Positions 33,991 through 46,835 of a stretch of 64,000 bases of DNA are shown here, piece by piece. The translations under genes were made by a program, and so were the position numbers. Source of the stretch: Xenopus tropicalis (lineage: Eukaryota > Chordata > Amphibia > Anura > Pipidae); contig NC_030678.2 in NCBI RefSeq assembly GCF_000004195.4, positions 130,911,104 through 130,975,103 of the forward strand, in the 5' to 3' direction. Position 1 is the first letter of the stretch, and the number at the start of each line of letters is the position of its first letter. A model generated the notes under the pieces. The model saw only the letters and a program-made list of their open reading frames with translations, was not told the origin of the DNA and ran no database searches.

Positions 33991-35823
33991 TACATATGCA
34001 TTCTTCTTTCTAATCTAGCATGTTGATTAACATAAAAAATGTTGTTTGAATATTAGTTACAACCCTAGTAAAACAAACAGAATTACCTGCATTATTTACA
34101 TTGAGTTTGTCAACTGGTAGCAAATATGTGTTCGGTGGGCAACAAGGTGATGATGACTGGTTTCCTGTTAATCACTTGCCCACCTAACCCTCCTATTGGG
34201 TAGCTGGCATGACAGGCCCACAGCTGGATGAGGTACAAAATTTTATTAAAGCTGTGGCCTTCTAATCTCAAAAACCTGATTCCCTGTGTCATTATGTAAA
34301 GGGTAACCATTATCAATGGGCTGATAAGAGAAAGGACATTATAGGTAAGGCAGGAGCTGATAACTACATCTCCTCTCCTTACTGACGATGGCAAGTCATG
34401 TCTCACTATGAAACTTAATGTCATTATGATGTCAGTGGATAGAACAGAAAGAAACTGTAGCAGTAGTTACAATAAATAGCTACAATAATGTGTTAGAAGT
34501 GCATTTTCTCCCCTGTATAGTGAATACTACATCATATGGGGTGAGGGTTCCTTACTTTTATTCTCCTTACAGCTAAACGCTATGTATGAGAAAGTATATT
34601 AATGTGAAGGGCACGGTGGAAAAAAGACTGTTCCAAGTGGACTTTACATTCAATCAAGTAGACTTTAGAAAGCATATTGTGTGTGTTGAAGGTATGTAAC
34701 TTTTCTCATGCAAGCTATTTTATGGATATTTTATAGCATTTTTATATAGCTTTATATCTCTTTCAAAGAATTTCAGAGAAATATGTATGCATTTCTCAAA
34801 AGGAAACAGACCAAAAGGAAATAACACAAATCGAATTTTCTAAGTATGAGTCTTTACCAGTCACATACACACTTTTCTTGAATAAAAAGTAGAAATGCTT
34901 GATTATTATTTTAGCAACCATTAGAAACCTTTTTTGAAAATCTTGGGAACAACCAATTAAAAAGCTCTTGAAGATTTGTCATGGCAGTAACAGATGCTGA
35001 GAGCTGATGATCATTTTCAGAATCCCACTTCTGTGTCTCAGCAGAAAGCTGATATTTACAAAGTAGTTCAAGGGCCTCTTTCCATGCTGGTGTAGCTTCA
35101 GAATGGCTTCAGTTAAGCAACTTGACATTTTTTCCAGTGCACAAGTTAAATAAATTAAGATCTCATGCACCTACAGACCTAATTATTGCTCTAAAAAGTT
35201 ATTGTGCAATGACAGTATGCTGGTTTATGTATGAAGCAGGACAAGAATTACGCCTTATATTGTAACATATTTAGAATGACCATTTTATTTTCTGGCCAAA
35301 GTACAGTTTATATATAATTTAAGCAATGCTTCTAAATTTATACAATAACCTATCAACAAAACCTTTGGAAATACTTATCTTTCAAATCTTAAATGTATGC
35401 AGACTGTTAACTGCAAGAAAAAACAGGAAGCACCAAATATCGCTCAACTGTAAACAAGAGGTTATCAACAATTTGGAGTATGAATCAGCTATACCAAGAG
35501 GCCTAGTTGCAAAAAGCCATATACAAAAGGCTTATAAACTGTGGAAAATGCACATGGAAACATAAAATAAAAAGAAGACAAGAAGAAGTTATCTTTCTTT
35601 ACATTTTTCCCCTTTTCCCTTTTCTTTGTTTCTTTGCTTATCATCTTAGCCTGTATTATAGAATATTGCTTATGATATAATATGTCATGTTACTGATTGA
35701 AATGAATTCTAAACATGGACCTTTTTTTGTTTTTGAAAATCAATAAAAATTAAAGTAAAACAAACAAGCAATGTGTATACTTATAGATGTTTAAGTGCTG
35801 AAGATTTACATATAAGTGTAATA
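33991..35823. other. Intronic stretch, nothing recognised
   Basis: No exon or repeat supported. Confidence 0.45.
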
Positions 35824-36259
35824 CTAGGGGGCCGATTTACGAAAGCGTCCGAATTCGTTTTTTCCGTAATGATCGGTATTTTGCGATTTTTTTTTCGTCG
35901 CCATCGCAACTTTTCCGTAAATTGTCGTGACTTTTTCGTAGCCGTTATGACTTGCGCGAATTGTCGCGACTTTTTCGTAGCAGTCGCGCAAAAATCGGAA
36001 AGGTTTGCCCGCCGTTTACTAGCACTCAATACGAAAAAGTTGCGACAAATCGTGCAAGTCGTAACGGCTATGAAAAAGTTGCGACAATTCGCACAAGTCG
36101 TAACGGCTATGAAAAAGTTGCGACAATTCACAAAAAAGTTGTGACGGCGACAAAAAAAAAAAATCGCAAAAAATACGAAAAAGTCGCTAAATGTTCGTTT
36201 CCAATCAGATTTTTTCCCATTCGGGATTCGGATTTGGGGATTAGTAAATCAGCCCCTAG
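35824..36259. mobile_element. Palindromic TA-flanked MITE (Tc1/mariner-like)
   Basis: Ends CTAGGGGGCCGATTTAC and GTAAATCAGCCCCTAG are inverted and meet TA dinucleotides at 35825-35826 and 36257-36258. Nearly the whole 436 bp is an imperfect palindrome built from GACTTTTTCGTAGC/GCTATGAAAAAGTTGC blocks. In the right half a 39-bp unit starting GTCGTAACGGCTATGAAAAA is tandemly repeated. Open frames on both strands follow from the palindrome. Confidence 0.85.
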
Positions 36260-36486
36260 ATGTTTTAATGAATTGGCACATGTATCAAAATATTTTCTAC
36301 TGAGACAAATGTTTTTTAAGCAGTCAAAATAATTCTTTTCAAACGGTGTTATAGTGGAAGCAGAGAACTATAACACCCTATCAAACGCTCCCTTAAAAAA
36401 ACTGCATTCATTTCACAGCGTGCAAGTCTATGAGCATTTTGTTTTATAGACTTCTTACACTTTAAACTCAAAGATAATAAATGAAT
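36260..36486. other. Short non-coding stretch
   Basis: Nothing recognised. Confidence 0.4.
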
Positions 36487-36775
36487 AGTGATGAGGGAAA
36501 CTGCTGCATTTGCTTCACTGAAAAATTTACGAAACCACAGAAAAATTTCCCACATTTTGCCAAAAGCATTGCAGCAATGTGCTTTTTCCTGGCAACAAAA
36601 ATGCATGGATAACATATAAGAATGTTGTTGGTGTTTTTTTTCTAACACAAAAACTTGGATTATTTCCCGGTGAAACAAAAAAACATGGAAAATGCCATTG
36701 TTTCACTAGGTGGTGATTTGCTTTTTTTCTAGGTGGTGATTTTTTATTTTTAAAAAAAATGCTTGGTGAAATTCT
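36487..36775. mobile_element. Degraded hAT-like MITE fragment
   Basis: Starts TAGTGATGAGGGAAACTGC and contains GCTTCACTGAAAAATTTACG. It is a distant member of the TAGTGATG group, without a clear right end. Confidence 0.45.
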
Positions 36776-38747
36776 AGCACAAATTTCTAAGAATTTGAAT
36801 CAGGCTAATACAAAATAAATAAAGACTAAAAAAAAAACCCATTTGGTTAAATTCAATACTTTTGCATAGTTTTTGGCTTATAATTTGCCTATTAAAACTA
36901 TCTCAATAATACAAAGTTATAATAAAAGAAAATGGATGTAATTTATAAACATGATAAAGCAAATATTGAGACAAATGATGCAGATGCTCTGCAAAAAAAG
37001 CACTTTTCCGTATGCTGCTACTAACAGTTATTGGAGTCTGTGGGTGGTCATGGGTATAAATAAGATGATAAAGGCAGTGAATCACATAGGTTTGCCTTAG
37101 GGTGCAATTAAGGCAGCACAAACTCTGCTAAAAAGTTTTTATACTAGTTTTAAAGGGACATAAACATCTCAGCAATGCTGGTGTCAACTCCTGAATGTGA
37201 TGATGGAACAAACCAATTATGTGCCACTCAGGGCTAGATACTATAGTAAGCGAATATTAAGGACTGTGCTTTGGCAGAAAGATAAATACCTAAATGTGGA
37301 AGTGGCTCAAGATATTTCATCATAGTGACAGTTCACAGAAAATGGAAAGTGCCCCTCTACTCTTGGGATTTTAACACCCACCACACATATATTTCTACCT
37401 CGTACAAAGGCAACTATAAAAAAAAACACAATCATTTTCTTCTTTTAATTAATTACCCTTCTGCTAAAGTGAGAGGAGAAACTAATTATTTATTTCAAAA
37501 CATTTAGTTAACATATAGCAACAAAATCTTGGTGTTTTGCCAGAAGAAGCAAAAAGCAAGCATGTAAATTCAGAGGGGAACAAAATTAGAAATACGCACA
37601 TAGTCCATAAAACAAGACACCAATGAAAGCTCCCAGCACAAGTCAATTGTGCTCTAATAGGCGGTTGTTACTTAAAACTGAGCTCATAAAACAATTTGGT
37701 TTTGAACAAACCTTTTACACAAAGTATGAATGCATTATTGGTACAAATGGAAGTTTTGCTGTTTTGCTATGACTGGGAATCTATGCCAAGTATATTGAGT
37801 AATTATCAATTACATGGACTTATCTTATTGACGAGCAAATCAGGAAATGTAATAAAAATCTTCATTTAACCCATGATTCTCTAAGGAATGACATTGCTGT
37901 TTTTCAGAGAACTCTAGGTGCCAGGTAGCTGGGTTCTAATTCCCATACCTGTATTGAAATACACTGAAAGGATAACTTTCACAGCTGCATATATTCTATA
38001 AAATCTTTCGGTGCACACAGAATTCAAACAAATTTCCAGGCAGCTGGATGCTAACATCTTTACAACAATTCTAGCTATTCAATGCACCTGTGCACCTTTA
38101 GGGAATGTCTCGGAGCCCAGCGGATTCTATGGTTAGAATACTAAGACTAATGATAACAGCATGGTGTGAGGAAAATATTGGCAGCTAGTAGAATGCTCAG
38201 TGGGTGGAAAAAAGACCTGAAGGCAAATTGATTTGTCTTTTTTTTTTTAAGAAAAATTACTGAAGCAAAATAAACATCTACAAAAAGATGGAAATAATGG
38301 AACTTTTTGTATAGAAATGTTGGTGATCCAGTTATCACAAATGCCTATACACTTAGAACATCAAGAAAACAAATTAGCACAAAGCCCAGTGTGCTCAATT
38401 CAGCCCTTTCAGCTTCTTATGTATTTATAGTACTCCTTTGCCAGTGATAGCATTTTAAAGTTTGCTAGTATTGAATATAATGACTAGAACCATTATAAAA
38501 CAATTTCATATGCATTATAATATAATTGGGTGAATCAAAGAGATAGTCAGCTCCAAGCAGCTTTCCAGTAACATTATCACACCAGGCTGTCACCATGAGT
38601 TTGTTTACTAATGGCCGCTAAGTGCAAAAAATTCATAACAATTCTTTTGTTTTTGTCCAAAATACAGTGGGTTTTTTTCCTAGAATTCCACATTTGCAGA
38701 GTGTAAAGCAAACCTGTATTATATGCCTAAGCAGTGACACATGCAAC
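36776..38747. other. Intronic stretch
   Basis: About 37910-37955 (GGTAGCTGGGTTCTAATTCCC, ATACCTGTA) is a terminal scrap of the CAGGTATGGG MITE family. No exon seen. Confidence 0.45.
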
Positions 38748-38749
38748 TA

Positions 38750-39075
38750 CAGGTATGGGATCCATTATCCGGAAACCCGTTATCCAGAAAGCTCCAAATT
38801 ACGGAAAGCTTGTCTCCCATGGACTCCATTTTAATCAAATGGTTCAGAATTTTAAAACTGATTTGCTTTTTCTCTCTAGTAATAACAGTACCTTGTAATC
38901 GATACCAACTAAGATATAATTAATCCTTTTTGAATGCAAAACCATCCTATTGAGTTTAAACAATATTTTACTGATTTTTTAGTAGACTTAAGGTATGGAG
39001 ATCCAAATTACGGGAATACCCCTTATCTGGAATAGCCTTGGTCCCGAGCATTCTGGATAATGGGTCCTATACCTG
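38750..39075. mobile_element. CAGGTATGGG MITE, full length, TA-flanked
   Basis: 326 bp from CAGGTATGGGATCCATTATCC to GGGTCCTATACCTG with TA at 38748-38749 and 39076-39077. It holds the full family order including CCAAATTACGGAAAGC, GACTCCATTTTAATCAAATG and TAGACTTAAGGTATGGAGATCC. It serves as the reference copy for the partial ones listed elsewhere. Confidence 0.9.
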
Positions 39076-39489
39076 TATAAGAATATTGGGTACTGGGGCA
39101 TCTTCTGGCCTCATCTATGACTCTATAGACCTAATCCAAAATGGATGCTAGACTAATTGGTATAATTTAAGACAAAATAGCTGTAAGAGGCCATTTTTTT
39201 GCAATTGGCACACTGCCATCCTTTTTTTGTTGTAGGTCTTGGAGCTCCATTTCAAAGGCCTGTGGTAGCCCTTTATTCAGGAGGGGTGAGTTGAAGGAGC
39301 CACATAGGCATCCATCTCCCACCACCCACCCATCTCCTAGGTTGTTCAAAATGCAGAAACAAAGATTAGGGAGCATCAGAAGATACAAACCGCAAAGGGT
39401 TGCATCACTTCTGACTGTCCTATGGCACAGGATAGGAATGCCATGTGCCACCTATCTCTATGGTCTGCACCTCAATTTGTGAAATGAAG

Positions 39490-39702
39490 CTGCTGCATGA
39501 TTTTTTTTTTGTGCAACTTTTTTTCACTTGCACAACTTTTTTGGACACAACCATAACTTATATGACACAACTGTGATTTTTTTTTATGCAACCACAACTT
39601 TTCCCTCACTCAGCAAATTTTTGTTGTGCCAATTTTTTTGCAGCAGTTTCGCAGAATTTTTACAACGAATCCATGCCCGGTGAAAAAATGTGCTCATCAC
39701 TA
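39490..39702. mobile_element. hAT-type MITE (TAGTGATG family), left end lost
   Basis: CGAATCCATGCCCGGTG and the end TGTGCTCATCACTA match the family. Internal ACACAACTGTGATTTTT-type motifs are repeated. Left boundary approximate. Confidence 0.65.
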
Positions 39703-40435
39703 GGCCCCATCAGTGTATGGCCAGCTTAATAGTGCCCCTGCACTTCTTCCCCAGGTCATTGTAACAATCCCTATTATTTTAACCTCTCAGGATGTTTGGA
39801 GTGGTATTTTTTTTTTTAGGGGTAATAAAAATGTTATACCACACATGGTGGGCAATGCCCACCAAGTTTTATTGGCTTAGAATATGATTTGTTTTAAAGA
39901 AACAATTTGTATGTAGATCACAGAATATAACTCTTACGTTTTTCATTGAAACCTTTAGTATATACAGGAAACTAGTTTTAACTAGGACTGTGATTGCAAC
40001 GGTTACAGAGTAATAAGGTCTAATAACATTAAGTGGCCAGACTGCACAATATATTTTAAAACACTGAAAGGAAATTTCATAGAATGATTAACAATGAAAA
40101 TTCAAAATGGTATTTCTTAATATATTATTCCTAGAAAGAATATATGGTGGCTGCAAACTTTATCTAGACCTTTGTTCAGATTATTTTATGGATATTTAAA
40201 GAAGGCTTTACAAAGATTGTTCATCATTAATATCAACCCCTGCCCCTGCTTGCATATAAGAGCGTTAATATAGTAAGGGTAATTCAACCACCAGGAGTCA
40301 GTTAGGGTGTATATATGTTTTGCAAGTGTGCGAGGAAAATCATGGAGATGTGGGGAGAACATAAAGACTCTTTGAAGAACCCTTTGCTTAATATGTCATG
40401 TGATGTCAGAACAAATTAGCGAAACTATATATATA

Positions 40436-40488
<53 letters not shown>

Positions 40489-42045
40489 AATGTATAACAT
40501 TGAGAAATATATTTAATATTGCAAACATATTTCCTACTTCTTGCACACAAATATCTGGACATTAATATATTTCAGTTTTTACTGCAATTATTTCATTGCT
40601 AAAATAATGTAAAAAAGTGGCATTTATAACACAGCCTCTTTCCTCTGTACACAACAGTACAGTAATTTTGAAATCTTGAAAGGTAAGTATAGATTTCTCA
40701 TATACAAAGTAAATGAAATTTTACTCGGTCTGAACAACCTTGAATAAATTCTGACTTAGTGGCCCTGAAATATTAATCAGGGCCAGTAAACCAGGGTATA
40801 AATTCAGTCTTGTGACTCCAAGCAGTGGATCACACCTACTCTCTGCATGAAGTGCAAATTGAAGCCATATGTCATGATGATTGGTAATCACAAGAAAGCA
40901 GTTCCTGCCAGATTTAAGCTGCTTATAATTATGAAAAATGGATTTTACCTTATGAAATTATTCTTCTTCTTTCATTTTCACTTGAGTGCCTCTTAACATT
41001 ATTTTTAAAGACACAAAAACTGTTCGCAGTTCTGTGACTCATGAATAACAAGAAAATTGTGGGTGCATTCTGAAGTCTCGGTTCATGCTTTAGGAGTAAT
41101 AATGTAAAGCACTGAAAATTTCATGCTTTGCATTAGCTGCCTTTTTACAATATAAAGGAAGTTATCTTGAATTTTCAAATAGATCTTTTATTCTATATGA
41201 CATTGCTTAAATGAAAGAAATGGTTGAAGCACCATTTTATAGACAGACAAATCTTATTTCATAGTTAAAATGGAGGAGAAGTAAAGAAACATTAATTTAA
41301 TTTAATATTTGAATATAAACTAAGGATGAAATCCTTATTAATTAAATAAGCTGAAGGTACTTTAGCTGCCATCAGCTACTGTCTAGAATACAGTTGGTGA
41401 TGCACTCCTTTTAAGTAATAAATACAAAAACCCAACTTGTTTTGACCCCACTATATTTGGGGGGGGGGGGGCACAAAGCAAGCCTTAAGCAACATGTGGG
41501 TGGTTTCATAAACGACTATCTTTTTTTTCTTTTTTCATTTGTACTGTTTATTGTTACAAAGCCTTATTAATTTGTATATTGGAAGCTGCCATGCATATAA
41601 GGTAATATTAACAAATTTTGTATAAACAGTGTCCCTACTGTATCTTAAGTGTATAATAATGTATTAAAAATAAAATACATGGAAATACCCTTATTTTGCT
41701 TAGAACTGAAAGGCATACAAAATACTAGTTTCACATCAGAAATTCTCAGGTTTATCAACATTCAGCGTGATTTTTGAGATTTTTTTTCGAAACCACAAAT
41801 AATCTCATTTCCACTAAAACCACCAATGTCTAGTCATTGATTAAAAGATCTGAATTGAAAAAGCAGGAACAAATTAAAATGGGGAATGAAAACAAATTAA
41901 TAAAGATTGTTACAAGTTGCCTAGAACAGTTCCCATTGACTTCTACATGATATTCACAGCTTTTAGATAGCATATTTTTACATTTGCATTTTTAATGGTT
42001 TTGACTCTTAATAAATGGTGAAAATTTTGTTTATTTTCCCATAAA
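39703..42045. other. Intronic stretch with simple repeats
   Basis: No exon recognised. Contains a (TA)n tract and a G12 run near 41460. Confidence 0.45.
40426..40486. repeat. (TA)n microsatellite
   Basis: About 30 TA units with one CTG interruption. Confidence 0.95.
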
Positions 42046-42254
42046 GGGGCATATTTATCAAAATGTGAGTTTAGAGTTTAAAACATAAAAACTCATGTTC
42101 TGTTAATTCGTATGGGATTTTTAGAAGTGTATTTATCAATGGGTGAAAGTTAGAGTTCACTATTTGATAAATATGCTTCTATAAATCTTATAGGAATGAA
42201 TAGAATATAAATAGAATGAATAGCTCTAAACTCACATTTTAATAAATCTGCCCC
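42046..42254. mobile_element. MITE with GGGGCATATTTATCA ends
   Basis: Left GGGGCATATTTATCAAAATG followed by TGAGTTTAGAG is mirrored by CTCTAAACTCACATTTTAAT then AAATCTGCCCC. TIRs are about 30 bp and the element is 209 bp. No clear TSD (AA on both sides). A C-run follows at about 42278. Confidence 0.8.
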
Positions 42255-43081
42255 AAAATCTAGTTTTAGTGCAAACCCCCCCCCCCCCCCAAATCCTGTA
42301 AAAAAATGAAGGTTAGTAAATGCCCCCAGCCTAGTGTGGGAGCTCCATTAATTCATAAACTATTTAGTTACAGGTGAGATTACCATGTCTAACTGATTAT
42401 ACATGCAGCAAGGAAAGCTTGGACTTGTATTGAGTTAATAATGAGGTTAATGCTTTCCTCTAGTTTTAATGATAAGCAAGAGAACTACAACAACTAAAAC
42501 ATCAATTTTACGCTTTTTAAGTCATTTGCCACCTCTGAATACATTTGTAAATTTGCTAATGAAAAAACTGTGTGTTTTGCAAAATGTGCCACAAAATGCT
42601 TTGAAAAGTGCCAGAATGTTTTAGCTTACAGGGATTCTTCATATGGTCTTTTGTTATAATAAATGCACCTTTTCCAGTCAGAACATTTGCCATTTTAGAG
42701 TGGTATATTTGCCTCTGATGATAGCACATTTTAGTTTTATATAGAATCCTTATTTTTATTAATATCCATTTAATTTTCCTTTTCTTACTGATGCTTGACA
42801 TCATAAGAGGAGGAGAGGCTTGCCAGAAAGTATTGCAAAGCCCTTTCCTCCCCATTAAACCTTTATTTAGATGGGTCTACATGTGAAACAGCAATAGACA
42901 CTCTAATGCATATGCTACTTTGGGTTATACCTTCCCAGGTTCTGTATGATTTATATACATATATCTTTACCTTAGTAGTTCTCTTTTTATCCAGTGCCCC
43001 TATATTCTATATTGCGACCATTTATGTGTACATATATTTTATATGTATCTGTATATCATATGATATATGAATAAAGTAATA
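42255..43081. other. Intronic stretch
   Basis: Nothing recognised beyond the C-run near 42278. Confidence 0.45.
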
Positions 43082-43351
43082 CAAGTGTGGGATCTATTAT
43101 CCAGAATGCTTGTGACCGGGGGTTTTCCAGATATTGGATCTTTTTATAATTTGGATTGCCATTTCTTAAGTCTACTAAAAAAAACATTTAAACATTAAAT
43201 AAACCCAATGTGATTGTTTTTACATTAATATGGATTTACACAGCTGACTTACCATCAAGTATAAGGTCATTTTTTTATTATTTCAGAGAGAAAGGAAATC
43301 ATTTTTAAAAGAGGACCTTCACATACTACTGAATAAGGGACCCCATATCTG
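43082..43351. mobile_element. CAGGTATGGG MITE, inverted, TA-flanked
   Basis: CAAGTGTGGGATCTATTATCC to GGGACCCCATATCTG with TA at 43080-43081 and 43352-43353. The interior matches the reference copy at 38750-39075 read in reverse. Confidence 0.85.
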
Positions 43352-43353
43352 TA

Positions 43354-43793
43354 GTTACTTTATGTGTACATTATATTTATAAAATAAATAAGATATGATT
43401 TAATACAGTAAAAATATTTTTGTTTGGTGCTTGGATATGTTTTAATCATCTAAATGTGCAATTGTTTGTTAAAGCAGTTCACCTATATGTATTTTAACAG
43501 TGAAGTTTTAAGTTCAATGTATCTGTTTACTTTGCCTCCTTGTTAAATTAGCGGCAGGCATTCCAAGCAGCAGTGTATTAAAGTATAAAAAAGGGACAGC
43601 TTTTCAAGAAATAACATAACTTTTCTTTTTAGAAAAATACATTATTACATAATAGTATATGTAGTAAATTCCACACATTAAGGCTAATATATGAAGGTTC
43701 CCAGTGTTGAAAAACTGTCAAGTTCTTTTTTTGCGATGCACCCTGCCCTTCTCCTTTCTGCAAGGGGGGAAGCATTTCCAAGCCAGTGGTCCC
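43354..43793. other. Intronic stretch
   Basis: Nothing recognised. Confidence 0.4.
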
Positions 43794-44107
43794 CAACCTT
43801 TTTTTCCCCCCACCACGGACCGTCCTTAATTTAAAAAAAAATTCCCACGGACCAGTGGGGGGTGGGGCAAGCATTTCAATTATAATAAGCATGCAAAGCA
43901 ATCACTGTATGACACATATGATTCACTGATATGGTGTTATGCTTGTCGACGAGTCATACGCATCAGCGCTATACGCATTGGCATATCATCATGTCATACG
44001 CAACACATCTTCCAAATGCCACTTTGTAAGCAGGGATCAGAGGCGACCCATTGTAACACAGGCCACAGCCCGGCACTGGTCCGCAGGCCGGTGGTTGGGG
44101 TCCCCTG
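43794..44107. mobile_element. hAT-type MITE (CAGTGGTCCCCAACC)
   Basis: Ends CAGTGGTCCCCAACC and GGTTGGGGTCCCCTG are inverted. Subterminal CCACGGACC / GGTCCGCAGGCCGG blocks also mirror. The interior carries a CGCATTGGC/CATACGCA-rich segment. Candidate 8-bp flanks TTCCAAGC and CCCTAGGC agree at only 4 of 8 (differences are transitions), so the TSD is weak. Confidence 0.8.
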
Positions 44108-45961
44108 CCCTAGGCCACCTCAGGATGGCACTAAAGGCTGAAACGCCCCTGGTCTGTAAGTTAAGCCCATCATGGGGGAGCATGTGGGAAGGATGTGGAC
44201 ATTCCCTGGAGCAACCCTTGCTTGCAAGGCATATTTGGAGTCCTAAATTTAAAATGTTTTCATGTGCCCAGTAGTTTTGGTTGTAAATAAGCACTTTTAT
44301 ACACTGATAATTATATTTCTTTAACTTGTTCTACCCATGTTATTTTGCATAATCTAATAAATGGAATAAAATAATTATTAAAAAAATAAGGGCACAGGGC
44401 TAATAAGCAAAGGTTATAAAATCAAGTGGTATATACAGGGAATTGGACACCAACAAAGATGCTGCTTTAAATACAGTCGGAAAATTCACAAATCCCCTGT
44501 AGTAGTAGTAGACACAGTGTATGTGAGTATTTCCAAAACTTTAGGAGATGTTTATCATATATAAAAGCAAAGAGGTTTCCTGCTTTTCTGTAATCCAGCA
44601 GTACTCCAGGCAGGGAGGCATAATCTAATATCTGCAATGCAGGAGAAGCAATAAATACGCAAGAGAAGTACTAGCAGCAAAACAATGGACTTGCAGAGCA
44701 GTGTCTAAAACATTCAGGGATCACTGACAAAATGCATTGAAAAAACACATAAACACACTCAGTGTCCATCTGTAAATGAATATATACCAGTATATAGTTG
44801 GAATGTGGCATTTTAAGTTATTACATTGTTATGTTTAAATCTAATATGACTATTACAAAAAGTACCATAGCTTGCAATCATATAACTACAACTAATGTCT
44901 GTCTTTCTAGATGATACATGTGCTGTAAAAATTCAGGGTGGAAATTGTGTTAGTGGTAAAATACTGTAATAAAAAGCTGGTTAAAGCCAAGTATAAAATG
45001 CACAGAACAAAGAGACAAGACATGTACAGTAGCAGAACAGAAAGCAAGACACATACACTGTAATAAAGTTATACTATGAAAGCAGTACATTGATTTGTGT
45101 ATCTTAAACACTGCATGACTGCAAAGGTAAAAAATAGCGAAGCTAAATAGACTCATTCTATTTGCCATTGCAGTTTCAGTAAATATCCTAATAAAAGGCT
45201 TTAGAATGCTTCAGAGAATACGACGCTCATACTAGCCATGATTACATCTATATTATATTCCTGTACTCGATTTACCTTCTTGATCGGAAAAGTACTGTAA
45301 TGTCTCTAAGGATTCATATTTATATTAAAACTATCATCTTGAGGATTTGCTAATCCAAAGTGTCAGAGCTGGGTAAAGTGAGATTCATGTATACACATTT
45401 TCTCCATATTGAACCATCCTTTAATGCAGGGACATCAAAAAACAACTCATAATAATACAATAATATTGATCGTAAACAGCCTTCAAAAAAAAAAAAAAAG
45501 CTCTTTCTTGTTGTTATTACAAGTGCCTTTAACTCTGTGCACATTAGAAAGTAGGGCTTAATGTATGGAATAATCATTTATGTACAGTTCTAGGGACAGA
45601 AATAGGGAAATTATATTATTACAATAACAATTTTAGTCTTTTTGACATCATTTGATCATTAGACATATACAAATGAATAAGTAAGGGGTTCTCTTTAGAT
45701 CAGAAGACATAGCTGTACAGATCTAAAATCCTTTTTCATTAATCTATTATGAATGCTATGGCTGGTAACAAAGTCATGTTATTAACAATTGTCTTTTCAG
45801 ATAATCTCAAAGACACCCAGTGGTATTCTGGTCAATAAAATGCTGGAACCAGAAATCACTCCAGAGATACTGTCCACTGCCTACCATGGAAAGCCGAGGG
45901 GCTTCAAGACCCAGAATCCATTACTTTAACATAGAACAAGGTGAGGGAGCAGTCAATGACA
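44108..45961. other. Intronic stretch
   Basis: No exon or clear repeat. Confidence 0.45.
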
Positions 45962-45969
45962 TTGCCAGC

Positions 45970-46432
45970 TAGAGATGTAGCGAACTGTTCGCCGGCGAAC
46001 TAATTCGCGCGAACGCCAAAATTCGCGGACTTTTGCCGATGTTCGCCACTTTGGGTTCGCCGCGTTTTTTTTTTGGCGCCGCGTTTTTTCGCCTTGGTTT
46101 TCCGCCGCGTTTTATCGCCTATGCATATACATAGGAATAGCTTGCGTTTTTTTTTTGGCGGTTTTTTTTGGCGTTATTTTTTTGCGTTTTTTTTTTTTGC
46201 GTTTTTTTTTGGCGTTTTTTTTACAAAGTATTTTTCAGAGAAATTTTTGCTTGATCCCCCTCCTGCATGCCACTGTCCAGGTCGTGGCACCCTTTAAACA
46301 ACTTTAAAATCAGTTTTCTGGCCAGAAATGGCTTTTCTAGGTTTTAAAGTTCGCCTTCCCATTGAAGTCTATGGGGTTCGCAAAGTTCGCGAATATTCGC
46401 GAACATTTTCGGCGATGTTCGCTACATCTCTA
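45970..46432. mobile_element. hAT-type MITE (TAGAGATGTAGCGAAC), 8-bp TSD
   Basis: 463 bp from TAGAGATGTAGCGAAC to GTTCGCTACATCTCTA, flanked by a perfect 8-bp TSD TTGCCAGC (45962-45969 and 46433-46440). The left half is GCG-rich with a run of GGCG-T(7-12) units at about 46140-46220. The right half contains CCATTGAAGTCTATGGGGTTC. Non-coding. Confidence 0.92.
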
Positions 46433-46525
46433 TTGCCAGCCTAAGGAGCTGGGCGAATGGTCCCTGTGCAGGCTATCATGGTTTTATCCTAAACAGAGAA
46501 TCATGTATGTTTAATGAAAAATATA

Positions 46526-46833
46526 AAGATTTGGGACCAATTATCAAGAATCCTCGGGACCTGGGGCTTTCTGTATAAGGGATCTTTTTGTAATTTTGAT
46601 TGCCATACCTTAAGTCTACTAAAAAATCCTTTTAACATAAATAAACCCGATAGGATTGTTTTGCATCCAGTATGGATTATTTATATCTTAGTTAGGATCA
46701 AGTACAAGGCACTTCTTTATTATATAGAAAAAAAATGAATGATTTAATTAAAATTGAGTCTATGGAAGGTAGCCTTCCATTAATTTCAGAGCTTTCTGGA
46801 TAACAGTTTTCCAGATAAAGGATCCCATAACTG
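46526..46833. mobile_element. CAGGTATGGG MITE, inverted
   Basis: Shows GGGACCAATTATCAAGAATCC, CATACCTTAAGTCTACTAAA, AATAAACCCGATAGGATTG and GGATCCCATAACTG in reverse family order. The left terminus is degraded. Confidence 0.8.
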
Positions 46834-46835
46834 TA

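Noticed and set aside
32717..34001. Open frames up to 239 codons on the minus strand and shorter ones on the plus strand
   Set aside because: Low-complexity products of the minisatellite, present on both strands and in several frames.
35773..36332. Frames of 116-126 codons on both strands
   Set aside because: By-product of the palindromic MITE at 35824-36259.
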